Shown piece after piece: positions 1 through 7,932 of a DNA stretch of 36,886 bases. Under the pieces are notes generated by a model. The model was not told the DNA's origin. It saw only the letters and a program-made list of their open reading frames with translations, and did not search any database. Origin of the DNA: Leptospiraceae bacterium (lineage in GTDB: Bacteria > Spirochaetota > Leptospiria > Leptospirales > Leptospiraceae); NCBI GenBank assembly GCA_016708435.1, contig JADJFV010000008.1, positions 202,501-239,386 of the forward strand. The letters are read 5' to 3'. Every line of letters starts with the position of its first letter. Position 1 is the first letter of the stretch. The position numbers and the translations under genes were made by a program.

Positions 1-1848
1 TCATAATAGGCTTGTTTAACTAATAATTTACCATACTTATTTAAGCTATTCTCAATTTCCTGATTGTTATCACAAGCCTTCAAGTGATAAAATATTTGTT
101 CTTCAAGGGTGACATCTAATTTATCGCTTCTTTTGGAAATGAAATATTGTGCGGCTCTTTGGTGTAAGTTCTCTTTGTTTTCCAATTTATCATAACAAAA
201 TTCTTTAATTAACGGATGAGTATCATAAAGATTATTCTCAATGCTAATTAAATTTTTCTGTTTCAATAAATGCACTGCTTTAAATAAATCTATACCTAGA
301 ACACTTTTAATAGTATCTGCATCTACTTTTTCATTAAAAATGGAAAATTGGAAAATGAAATCTCTCTCTTCTTGTTTTGTGGACGGTTGATTCAGAACAT
401 CTTCAAACAATCGTTTGCTCAGTTCTTCCAGTTCTGGTAAAAACGATTTATACTCTGCTATTTTCCCTATAATATTATCGAAGCCATACGAATCACATAA
501 ATTTAAGGACAATTCTATCGCAAAAGGATGATTATCCACATAATTACATAGTGTTTGTAAATTACTCTCTGTAATTTTTAAACTAGAAAACTTTGTTTCA
601 ATGATTTGCTTCGCAAATTCAACAGCTTCTTTAAGCCCTGATAAATGTACAGATTTAAACAAAACATTTTTGAATTTAGGCTCTGTGCGGCTAAGGATAA
701 TAATCTTTGCATCTGGGATTTTTCCATTAGCAAACTCGATAAATTCTCTAAATTTAGGATCAGCTTTTTCAATATCCTGAAAGTTATCTAAAAATACAAC
801 GCGTTTGTGTTCATTAATTTTATCTTTAAAAGCTGCATATTTTTTCTGGTCTGTGTCATTGCTTTGCAAGATCACTTCAAAGCCTGCTTCTTTGACAAAT
901 AATTCAAAAGATGAATTTTCATTTCCATCTAGCCATGTGATTTGATTTTTCTTATCAGCTATATCCAGTTCGTAAATAAATTGATTAATGAATTCTGTTT
1001 TACCAATTCCACCGAATCCCGAAATGGATATAATATCAAATTTACTGTAAGCTTCTCTAAGATCTATTAATTCAGTTTTTCTACCTGTAAATATGGGGGA
1101 AGGATTACTAAAATTATTTAATTTGTTTTCGAATTTTATTTTGAAGGGATCTTCTTTGCTATTCTCTTTTTCAATTTTATTTAATTTTTCTTCTATGGCT
1201 TGTTTTATAATTTCAGATTTACAACAAATTAATTCATTATAAGAGCCAGCTTCGTTATGCAATTTATTTACAATGCCAACAAAGTTTAATGTTACATCAT
1301 CGACTAGAAAAATCCCACTCCCCAGATATTCCGCTAGCTAAATAACTTACTTTTTCACCACTACTATCTTCGAATTTATCTTTTGCTTTAATTACAAATT
1401 TATTTGAGGTTAAGTCTTTATCTTCAACAGTAATATCATATTTTCTAGAATAATCTTTTAATGCGTTTACGGGAAAACCTCGAAAGGTATAATTTTTACT
1501 TTCAACAAACAATTTATCTAGAAACTCAATTTTTGGTAAATGATGATTAACCGCTTTAATCTGAATAACGGCAAAGTCATTTTTATCATGTTCAGTGAAT
1601 ATACCGTTGTGACTTATTTCTATAAAATCATCATCAGCCATTTTTTTATATTCAATTTTAAACGTTCTACTTTGAATATCTAGTCTGTTTTCTTTTTTAT
1701 TATTTACTGTTCCATTAATGCAATGTTCGGCAGTAATTACATAGGTCTGATCTTTGTAATTTATTATACTTCCGCTACCAACACAAGATTTGTTGTTCTT
1801 ATCGGTTGCTGTTATTCTTACGGAAATGTCTTTTAAAAGTTCACTCAT
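1..1848 (-). CDS. Trypsin-like protease fused to STAND/NB-ARC ATPase (frameshifted, partial at left edge)
   Basis: Probable conflict/defence ATPase carrying a serine-protease effector. The N-terminal ~183 residues are a trypsin-like fold: TAEHC with His42, NDFAVI with Asp91, and SGISG with Ser175. The intact frame stops at 1297, but removing one base from the CCCC run at 1320-1323 restores SGSGIFLVDD and an open frame to position 1. That second part shows Walker A GFGGIGKTE near 1020-995, a Walker B-like VVFLDN near 800, IIILSRTEP near 700, a GLPL-like HPFAIEL at 513-530, and a winged-helix-like THPLIKEF near 210. The sensor repeats expected at the C-terminus lie outside the window. The ATG follows the upstream hydrolase stop directly (TAAATG), so translation is probably coupled. 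The frameshift is most likely a sequencing error. The domains are clear; the defence role is inferred. Confidence 0.8.
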
Positions 1849-2921
1849 TTAGTTGGTAATTATTTCTGTATTAAAAACAAAATTGTAAGTTTTATCTTCA
1901 TTATCTGTTATAAACTTACCTATTTTATTTTCAATCTCTTCTTTTGTATAATTAAAATTTACCTGAATATCTTTCGGATTAGATATATTAGGTTGAGCTA
2001 CTATACGGGCAATCGTTTCGCGGTCGGGATGCTTTGTTGAGCCTTTACCGTTTCCATTGGTCGTAATTACGAATTTCTTGCATTGGATTAGCTCCAGCAA
2101 TTCATTACTTGTATTGTTTTTGCTTCCATGGTGGGAAACTTTTACTAAATCTAATTGCAATGGATTTTCTGTGGAATATCCAAAACCTTTTAACGAAGTA
2201 ATAATTGTTTCAGGGCAAGTGTCTCCCAAAAACAATCCTTTAAAATCAGGACATTCCAAAATAAAAGCAATAGAAGAATTATTAAAATAATCCTCTTCCA
2301 ATGATTTATCTGGGTTAAAATCTCGTTTTACCAATTCATCAAATGAGATGTCGAAGTCTTTTGCTTTTGTAACTACAGAACCAGCTACTTGATAGGATTG
2401 GATTTCTTCATCAGATAAGTATTTCCAATTTGCAAGTAATAGCTCTAATCCTTTTTCATCAGGGGAAAGAATTTTACATATGATGCCATTTGCTAGTTTA
2501 ATTTCCTCTGCGGTAAATACAACTTTGTCGCCCCATTTCTTTCTATCTTTTTCTTTGGTTAGCAAATACTTCTCAAACTTTATACCTTGATTAGATCCAA
2601 CTTGTGTGCCTTCTTTAATTCGGAGTAAATTTCCTCCATTGAAGAAATATTTTTTGACTTCAATTTTATCAAAATAGGAACTATCTATAAATTTTAAGAT
2701 GCCACCAATATGATCGTTATCTATATGCGTTAGTATCAATAAATCAATCGAAAGTTTCTCATCTTCAAAATATTCAAGTTCCTTTCTTAGACTTGTTTTA
2801 AAAGTGCCAGGCGTTCCCCATCTAATAAAATATTAAAACAATTTCCATCTAAGTCATCTGTGCGGATAATAATACAATCTCCTTCAAATGCTTTTAATAC
2901 TTTAATTTCAGTTTTTCTCAT
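1849..2921 (-). CDS. Metallo-beta-lactamase-fold hydrolase, ComEC-like (frameshifted near N-terminus)
   Basis: MBL-fold hydrolase, likely the first gene of the operon with the protease-STAND protein. Visible motifs: LTHIDNDHIGG, the metal-binding loop in HxDxDH form; LFLGDT, a metal-binding Asp; VKVSHHGSKN, typical of the ComEC/Rec2-like MBL branch. An uninterrupted frame covers only 1849-2739 and starts at the HxDxDH strand, which is too late for the fold. Starting at ATG 2921 gives MRKTEIKVLKAFEGDC and then LLDG. Adding one base to the CCCC run at 2816-2819 joins this to GGTPGTFKTSLRKE and the main frame. The substrate is unknown; nucleic acid or a nucleotide is plausible. Stop and next start are contiguous, so stoichiometric production with the STAND protein is likely. 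The family is confident; the role rests on context. Confidence 0.8.
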
Positions 2922-3016
2922 TAGATGTTTAGATATGAATTTGGTTGAAAGAGCAAATGAATATTTTTTCTTTTACAATGTATTTTGAATAGAAAATAGT
3001 TACTGCTGGATTCCAT

Positions 3017-3499
3017 TTACAACCAACTCTTCCCATCCATATCGACCCAACCGGTCTTAGAAAGCTCTTTAGCTTTATTGCGAAGCCAAGGCTCGGCAGT
3101 GCCTTGTGCGGTTAGGTAATCGCTATCGTTAAAAGAAATAAGAAAATCGAGATTTTTGTTTGTGATGTAAAAAATATATCCATCAAACTCAGATAAAAAT
3201 TTTGTTAAGGATTGATTTTCTTGGAATATGTATATTGAAGTGTCATCGCCTCTATCAAAGAAAAGGTAACATTCGTCTAACAGTAAAAACTCATCTAGCC
3301 ATTTCCATGCATTCTTATCTCGTATGCAAAATTCAGATCCTTCTAATACTTCCCAAAGTGCTCGAAAATCTTTTCCGCCAGTATATTTTTCTAGGACGGA
3401 CTTACGAAACATAACTGACTCAAGCTCAGTCATCTCTTCTAGTTTATAACCAGTTGTTTTAAGAGTTTCTTCAATACTTTCTTTTACAAAGTTTCTCAT
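3017..3499 (-). CDS. Putative immunity protein to the adjacent toxin
   Basis: A 160-residue acidic, aromatic-rich cytosolic protein without signal peptide or membrane segment. I do not recognise a named family with certainty; size and composition resemble polymorphic-toxin immunity proteins of the DUF6756/SMI1-like kind. A central stretch (LDECYLFFDRGDD) looks like a beta-hairpin core, and the C-terminus ends GWVDMDGKSWL. Its ATG at 3499 overlaps the reconstructed stop codon of the toxin gene (ATGA), the usual coupling of a toxin and its cognate immunity gene. The immunity function is inferred from this position only. Confidence 0.55.
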   Translation of the reverse strand: MRNFVKESIEETLKTTGYKLEEMTELESVMFRKSVLEKYTGGKDFRALWEVLEGSEFCIRDKNAWKWLDEFLLLDECYLFFDRGDDTSIYIFQENQSLTKFLSEFDGYIFYITNKNLDFLISFNDSDYLTAQGTAEPWLRNKAKELSKTGWVDMDGKSWL

Positions 3500-4075
3500 T
3501 CTACATTCCTAAAATAAGGAACACAATCTAAAAAGATATGTCCTTTATTTTTCTCTTCATTTTTACCAGGAGATTTAAAGCCAATGTGAAAAACATCCGG
3601 ACCTCTATATTTATGGACATCTATACTTATGCGGACCTTCCATTCGACAACCTGATTTCCCTTTACGGTCCCCGCAAAATCCGTTGGCCGCAGTGTTTAT
3701 ATCAGTCCCCAGTGCGGTTTGGGTTTCAAACTGCTCTTTTGGAATTCCTGTCCTACGGAAAGCTTCTTCCAGTGCCTCTTCGAAAGTCTTACCTGAATTT
3801 CGCCAATCTAAATCAGAATCTTGAACATCGTATCCTGTTACACTCCCAATATCCTTGATAAAATTCTTTTTGCAAGCACATAATCTAATCTGTTTTACCT
3901 TCCAAAGTAGGTCACAGTAAGCTTCCTTTTCATATTTTTCTAACGGCTCTCGCTTTTCTATCTTGGCTTGTAATGCTTCCAATTGGTCTTCGTCGGATTT
4001 CGTAACATAGTTTAGTGAAGCAACTATAAAAGTAAGCATACAACCGATTAGTAAACTAATAGGCAATAGTTCCAT
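3496..4075 (-). CDS. Short membrane-anchored toxin with type-47-like polymorphic toxin C-terminus (frameshifted)
   Basis: The first 20 or so residues are hydrophobic (LLPISLLIGCMLTFIVASL), a signal/anchor or lipoprotein-like leader, followed by a charged helical linker. From about residue 93 the protein reads KTFEEALEEAFRRTGIPKEQF, here given with its leading residues trimmed to the conserved EEAFRRTGIPKEQF. The annotated frame then ends at 3611 in an atypical Cys-rich tail. One base of shift near 3670-3690 opens the frame NQVVEWKVRI, YRGPDVFHIGFKSPGK, KGHIFLDCVPYF, ending at 3496. PD-x-HIG, PGK and GHIFLD-x-VPY are what I recall of toxin family 47 (predicted RNase). The reconstructed stop overlaps the downstream presumed immunity ATG. 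Unusually, the domain is in a short stand-alone protein and not at the tip of a long Rhs or CDI carrier. Confidence 0.6.
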
Positions 4076-4082
4076 ACCTTCC

Positions 4083-4108
4083 TAGAGACGCACGGCCGTG
4101 CGTCTCTA
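4083..4108. repeat. 26-bp perfect palindrome
   Basis: Each half reads TAGAGACGCACGG and is the exact reverse complement of the other, with no loop. It lies just upstream of the toxin start codon (minus strand) and is much richer in GC than its surroundings. It could be a dispersed repetitive palindrome, a cruciform, or a terminator/operator hairpin in the toxin leader. No poly-T follows it on either strand. Confidence 0.85.
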
Positions 4109-4217
4109 CGAAAGCAGGTTCGTTAGTAGGTGGCTTTTCTTGTAAAGTAGGCATTCGGTCAGAGTCGTAAAATTATTTTCTTGAATCAATAATTTTTTAG
4201 CGGATAAGGGTAAATAA

Positions 4218-4409
4218 TGTATGAACGGGTCTACCTTTGTTGAGTAGGTAAAGTTTTACCTACAAATTATAAAATCCTGTGAATCTTGTTAATCCTGTCT
4301 AAAAACTCTTCTAGACATGATTAACAAGATGGACGAGATTAGGATTTATAATTCATATTATTACAACACTTAATTTTACCTACTAATTGCAGGTAGACCC
4401 TGTATGAAC
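4218..4409. mobile_element. Miniature inverted-repeat element (MITE), 174 bp, with 9-bp target duplication
   Basis: The core is 4227-4400. Its ends are perfect inverted 10-mers, GGGTCTACCT (4227-4236) and AGGTAGACCC (4391-4400). Similarity continues inward as AGTAGGTAAA, giving an imperfect terminal repeat of about 28 bp. The core is flanked by direct repeats TGTATGAAC at 4218-4226 and 4401-4409, as expected of a 9-bp target-site duplication. The interior forms a long imperfect hairpin built on ATCTTGTTAATC and GATTAACAAGAT. No transposase is encoded, so a full-length element elsewhere would have to mobilise it; IS families with GGG ends and 9-bp duplications are candidates. Confidence 0.8.
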
Positions 4410-4613
4410 TGTGATTTTTATGTTTAGAAGAAGAGAATACATTTTAGACCGGAAATCATCCCGATCATAAAAAATCACATAAATCATAGTTCAGACAGTG
4501 GCTTATTGCGATAATGGTTCTGTAATGCAAACCTATCGAATTGCAAAACAAATAGAGGACTTGGGCTTTTAGTTAATTATTCACACCTCTATCCTATGAA
4601 CTAATACACAAAC

Positions 4614-4699
4614 TCACATGAGTCCGGCGTCAGTCACACGTGAGACTGACGACCATCACACGTGAGTCTAACGTCCAGCTCACGTGAGTCTGAAGTCAA
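4614..4699. repeat. Four-copy tandem array around CACGTGAG
   Basis: Four degenerate units of 20-24 bp start with TCACATGAG, TCACACGTGAG, TCACACGTGAG and TCACGTGAG, each followed by a GTC/GACG-rich tail. Each core holds the palindrome CACGTG or a close variant. The last unit overlaps the stop codon of the methyltransferase gene to its right. Between the MITE and this array (4410-4613) I see only an imperfect inverted repeat (TGTGATTTTTATG with CATAAAAAATCACA) and no gene. Confidence 0.7.
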
Positions 4700-5553
4700 A
4701 TCCCCGCAACCAAAAACGCTTCTGCATTTCCAGCTCTTAAACCATCCGAGCGACTAGCAAAGTAGCGCTGATAAATATCTTCTCCTGACACATACTCTGA
4801 TTTCGTGAAGCCTGCTTCTTTTGCGAGGGACAAAATCTCAGGTGGAGAAAATAAACTTAGAAAAGGCGTTCCTGCATCTTGTGTTTTTTTCATCACGAAC
4901 TCCATGACTCCTCTTTCTTCGGGACTGAGTAGATCGAGTGCGAGCATGAATGTCATTGCGAAGGTCGAGCCGGAAACTAATTTCGCTAATTGTTCTAAGG
5001 TTGACCTGTTCGCTTCTTTCGTCAGATACATCGATACTCCCGTTGAAACTACAACGGCTGGTTTTGTTAAATCAAAGCTAGATGTGAGCAACTGTTCCCA
5101 CCACGATTGCCCTGATTCAAAATCTACAGGCACAAAGTGAAGTGAATCTGGAATAGAATAGCCAATTTCAGTAAGTCGCTTTTTCTTCCAAGCTTGCGGT
5201 CCCGGCTGGTCTACTTCAAAGATATGAAGCTTTCCTGCTAGATCAGCACGACGTTGTGCAAAAGTATCAAGTCCTGCGCCAAGTATCACGTATTGAGTTA
5301 CACCTTTCTTAGCCTCTTCTTCTACAATGTCTTCGATAAAACGAGCACGCCCTACAATAGAAGCGCGCATTCCTTTAGAAAAATCTGGATTCATATCTTG
5401 CCGACTCTTCCAATTTTCTTCAGCGACTAATTTTTCTCCAACTTCATCTGTAAGTATATGAGGCTTTGGATCAATCTGAACATGGAGCGCTCTCCATAAT
5501 GCAACTCTGACTGCTGTATGCTCTGGAGCTATGATATGTTTATCTAATGACAT
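4696..5553 (-). CDS. S-adenosylmethionine-dependent methyltransferase, PPM1/LCMT-like (TIGR00027 type)
   Basis: Predicted class I methyltransferase of the leucine carboxyl methyltransferase-like family, which is common in bacteria and mostly of unknown substrate. The SAM-binding motif I is QYVILGAGLDTFAQR (about residues 90-105), followed by the acidic loop IFEVDQPGPQAWKK, the family hallmark of ribose-binding Asp and Asp-x-Pro. Further on come FVPVDFESGQSWW and the motif IV-like region VVVSTGVSMYLT. The 285-residue length is normal for the family and the gene is intact. An ATG at 5553 is preceded by AGAGGATAAA as ribosome binding site. It stands alone, between the repeat-rich gap and a cyclase on the same strand. 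The substrate cannot be told from sequence. Confidence 0.85.
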   Translation of the reverse strand: MSLDKHIIAPEHTAVRVALWRALHVQIDPKPHILTDEVGEKLVAEENWKSRQDMNPDFSKGMRASIVGRARFIEDIVEEEAKKGVTQYVILGAGLDTFAQRRADLAGKLHIFEVDQPGPQAWKKKRLTEIGYSIPDSLHFVPVDFESGQSWWEQLLTSSFDLTKPAVVVSTGVSMYLTKEANRSTLEQLAKLVSGSTFAMTFMLALDLLSPEERGVMEFVMKKTQDAGTPFLSLFSPPEILSLAKEAGFTKSEYVSGEDIYQRYFASRSDGLRAGNAEAFLVAGI

Positions 5554-5619
5554 TTTATCCTCTTGGTTTTTTAATCGAATGAATATTTTCTTAAGCTAAG
5601 TGTATACAAAGAGTGATTT

Positions 5620-6870
5620 CTACAACGAGTAAAGTTTGACTAAGTTCTGTTTGCCTTTGACTTTGGATTCTCCAATGACCTGAATTTGCGGATACTCGCT
5701 TGTAATCTCTTGAAACACAGTTTCGGAGAAGAGTAGACTTGTATTGTGTTCTTTATTCAGAGATTCAATTCTCGAAGCTGTGTTGACTGTGTCACCGATG
5801 ATTGTGTATTCTTTTCGTTTACTAGAACCGATATGACCTGTTAAAACATTTCCAGTGTGTAGACCAATTCCTATTTTAGTAGGTGGAATTTTTCCTGAAA
5901 GAATTTTATCTTCTAGAGATTTTAGAATAGCAAGAGAAGCCTTCACTGCATTTAAGCTATCATTTCCCGAAGAAAAAGGAGCGCCGAACACAGCCATGAA
6001 TCCATCTCCTAGAAATTTATTTATAATTCCCTGGTGCCAGTTGATGCTCTCTATCATAAATTCAAAAAGAGTATCTAGATATTTCACAATCTCATCATTT
6101 TCTTTGTTTTCCGAAAATTGTGTAAAGTCTCGTATGTCTAAAAACATAACGCATACTTTTCGCGTTTCACTAATCTTATCTTTCTTTTCCTGGATTATCT
6201 TATCCATGACCGATTCTGAAATATGCTGTCCGAAAATATTTTTAATTCTATTTTGTTCTTCCACTGCCTCAATAGAATGATTCAACCATTTCCTGAGTTG
6301 TCTTGCTACAAGTCCTGCAAGAGTTCCTTGCACAAGAAGATACACAGCTAGAATCACATGCTCCGCATATCCCGAATTTAAAAATGGAATGCTGATACAA
6401 AAATAACTCACAGCACTCACCGATCCGGAAAGAAAAGAGAATGCAAAACGAAATCTGAGAATGGAAAGGATTAGAAAGAAAATATAGACAGGATATATTT
6501 TGCTAGATAGAATATATGAATACGGAATGTTAGAGTGAGAATAATAGAAAGTTACCGCAATGAGAGTCGGAATTGCAATTTCCATTAAGCTGTTTAGTAT
6601 CACAAATCCAACTGGAATATTTTGGCGAAGACGAATCAATTTGCTTAGATAAAAATACATTCCAGTAAATATGCTCGTTAAAAAGAGCATACTCACGATT
6701 ATCCCTATATGTAAATGAATAGGAATAGATTCATCCATTCCATAACGTTTAGGGAGTAGGATTACTGGAATTTCTAAAATGGAAGAGACTAGATTCATCG
6801 CAATTAAAATCAAGAGCCGGAACCTCTCTGATTTAATAATTTCTAGATTTAGTTCAAACTTATTTTCCAT
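5620..6870 (-). CDS. Membrane-bound class III adenylate/guanylate cyclase
   Basis: Makes a cyclic nucleotide, most likely cAMP, at the inner membrane. Residues about 18-190 hold six hydrophobic helices, then a basic linker and a short helical transducer (IFGQHISESVMDKII) like the one preceding many bacterial cyclase domains. The catalytic domain (about 235-416) has FLDIRDFTQFSE with the first metal-binding Asp, NKFLGDGFMAVFGAP with the second, TKIGIGLHTG, and YTIIGDTVNTASRIESLN carrying the substrate- and transition-state-binding Asp/Asn/Arg positions. All key residues appear present, so it should be active, as a homodimer. The N-terminal membrane part matches no ligand-binding family that I recognise. 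A second cyclase with a different sensor lies at 29654. Confidence 0.88.
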   Translation of the reverse strand: MENKFELNLEIIKSERFRLLILIAMNLVSSILEIPVILLPKRYGMDESIPIHLHIGIIVSMLFLTSIFTGMYFYLSKLIRLRQNIPVGFVILNSLMEIAIPTLIAVTFYYSHSNIPYSYILSSKIYPVYIFFLILSILRFRFAFSFLSGSVSAVSYFCISIPFLNSGYAEHVILAVYLLVQGTLAGLVARQLRKWLNHSIEAVEEQNRIKNIFGQHISESVMDKIIQEKKDKISETRKVCVMFLDIRDFTQFSENKENDEIVKYLDTLFEFMIESINWHQGIINKFLGDGFMAVFGAPFSSGNDSLNAVKASLAILKSLEDKILSGKIPPTKIGIGLHTGNVLTGHIGSSKRKEYTIIGDTVNTASRIESLNKEHNTSLLFSETVFQEITSEYPQIQVIGESKVKGKQNLVKLYSL

Positions 6871-7360
6871 TGGTCTTACTTTGCCATTCCAGAATTTGGA
6901 AGTATTGGAATTTTGGCAAGACTGATTCGACCATGCATATCTATCTGTATAGAGAGATAATTAGAAGATTACCACCGATGAACACCGGTAAAAATTACGA
7001 TTGCAATAGAATTTTACTATTAAATCAATTCTCTTTCACTCGATGCAAATGGATAGAAATCACTCAAAAATTTATCCCTCAGTGTCTCAGTGTCTCTGTG
7101 GCAAAATGCACTCAGTAGTAACGGATAATGCCTATATATCCATGTCTTTATACCAACTACCAGTTCTCGTTGCAGTCCATGTTGCAGTTTAAATATACTC
7201 TTAAAAACTTGCAGATAAAGATAAACTGCAATTTGAACTGCAACATGGACTGCAACGATGTATACAGTTACCCAGAATTAAACTACAATGCAGTGGCTTG
7301 GAGTCTTATCTTGGTTGACTGAATCGGCTATCCCTTCAAGTATGTGATTGATCTTGCCCA
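6871..7360. other. Intergenic region between cyclase and lepB
   Basis: About 490 bases without a convincing gene. It contains a perfect inverted repeat (listed separately) and, at 7078-7106, a CTCAGTGTCTCTGTGGCA-type dispersed sequence that recurs inverted near 15234-15262. Short open frames here lack ribosome binding sites and family resemblance. Confidence 0.6.
7167..7258. repeat. Perfect 23-bp inverted repeat with 45-base loop
   Basis: The left arm (7167-7189) begins TCGTTGCAGTCCATG and the right arm (7236-7258) is its exact reverse complement. The loop holds a further ACTGCAA motif. The hairpin lies about 100 bases upstream of lepB. No T-run follows on the plus strand, so it is not a classic terminator; a leader structure or small repetitive element is possible. 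Confidence 0.85.
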
Positions 7361-7918
7361 ATGAAATCTTTTTTGAAAAAACTTTCCTTTTATCTGCTTT
7401 TGGTTCTCCTTATATTTCTAGCAAGAACGTTCGTGATTCAACTCTACATTGTAAATGGGAATTCCATGCTTCCAACCCTCAAGACAGGAGCGCTTCTACT
7501 TACTTCTAAGTATCAATTCAGCCAGAGAATGCCATTTACTCATCAAGAATTCATTTATGGAAATCCCAAAATCTCTCGACTGGATATGGTTTTATTTGAA
7601 GGGGAAGAGGGCGATATTTTAATCAAGCGAGCCATTGGACTACCGGGAGATTTTTATAATTTTATGGATGGTCGCATCTTAATTGATTCCGTTCCACTCG
7701 ATGAGCAATACAAACTCCAAGAAAGCAAAACTTTACTCCTACCCCAAAGCTTAGCTCCCGATAGTATTTTTTTTCCCATGCAGAAGGAAGGTAGAATTCC
7801 TCCCGATTATTTTTTACTTCTTGGGGATAACAGAGAGCATTCCTATGATTCAAGGAATATTGGGCTAGTTCCTGTTTCAAGGCTTCGAGGAAAGGTCTTG
7901 TTCATCTTAAAAAAATAA
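7361..7918 (+). CDS. lepB: Signal peptidase I
   Basis: Cleaves signal peptides from exported proteins on the outer face of the inner membrane. One N-terminal membrane helix (about residues 8-28) is followed by box B NGNSMLPTL with nucleophile Ser35, box D LIKRAIGLPGD with general-base Lys89, and box E LLGDNREHSYDSRNIGLVP near the C-terminus. At 185 residues it is a compact member with a single anchor. The stop is 14 bases from the start of ftsI, and with the lipoprotein gene after it this looks like one envelope operon. Confidence 0.93.
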   Translation: MKSFLKKLSFYLLLVLLIFLARTFVIQLYIVNGNSMLPTLKTGALLLTSKYQFSQRMPFTHQEFIYGNPKISRLDMVLFEGEEGDILIKRAIGLPGDFYNFMDGRILIDSVPLDEQYKLQESKTLLLPQSLAPDSIFFPMQKEGRIPPDYFLLLGDNREHSYDSRNIGLVPVSRLRGKVLFILKK

Positions 7919-7932
7919 CCGATACTATACCA

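Noticed and set aside
578..772. Minus-strand 64-residue frame inside the ATPase region
   Set aside because: A shadow frame; the continuous STAND frame, with Walker A and HPFAIEL in the same register, runs through it.
4491..4572. Short frame MQTYRIAKQIEDLGF
   Set aside because: It could be the tail of a lost gene, but 15 residues are too few to assign.
4613..4699. CRISPR array
   Set aside because: Units are only 20-24 bp, the repeat is degenerate, there are no spacers of constant length and no cas genes.
7128..7322. Plus-strand 64-residue frame covering the lepB-upstream hairpin
   Set aside because: It consists largely of the inverted repeat and has no ribosome binding site.
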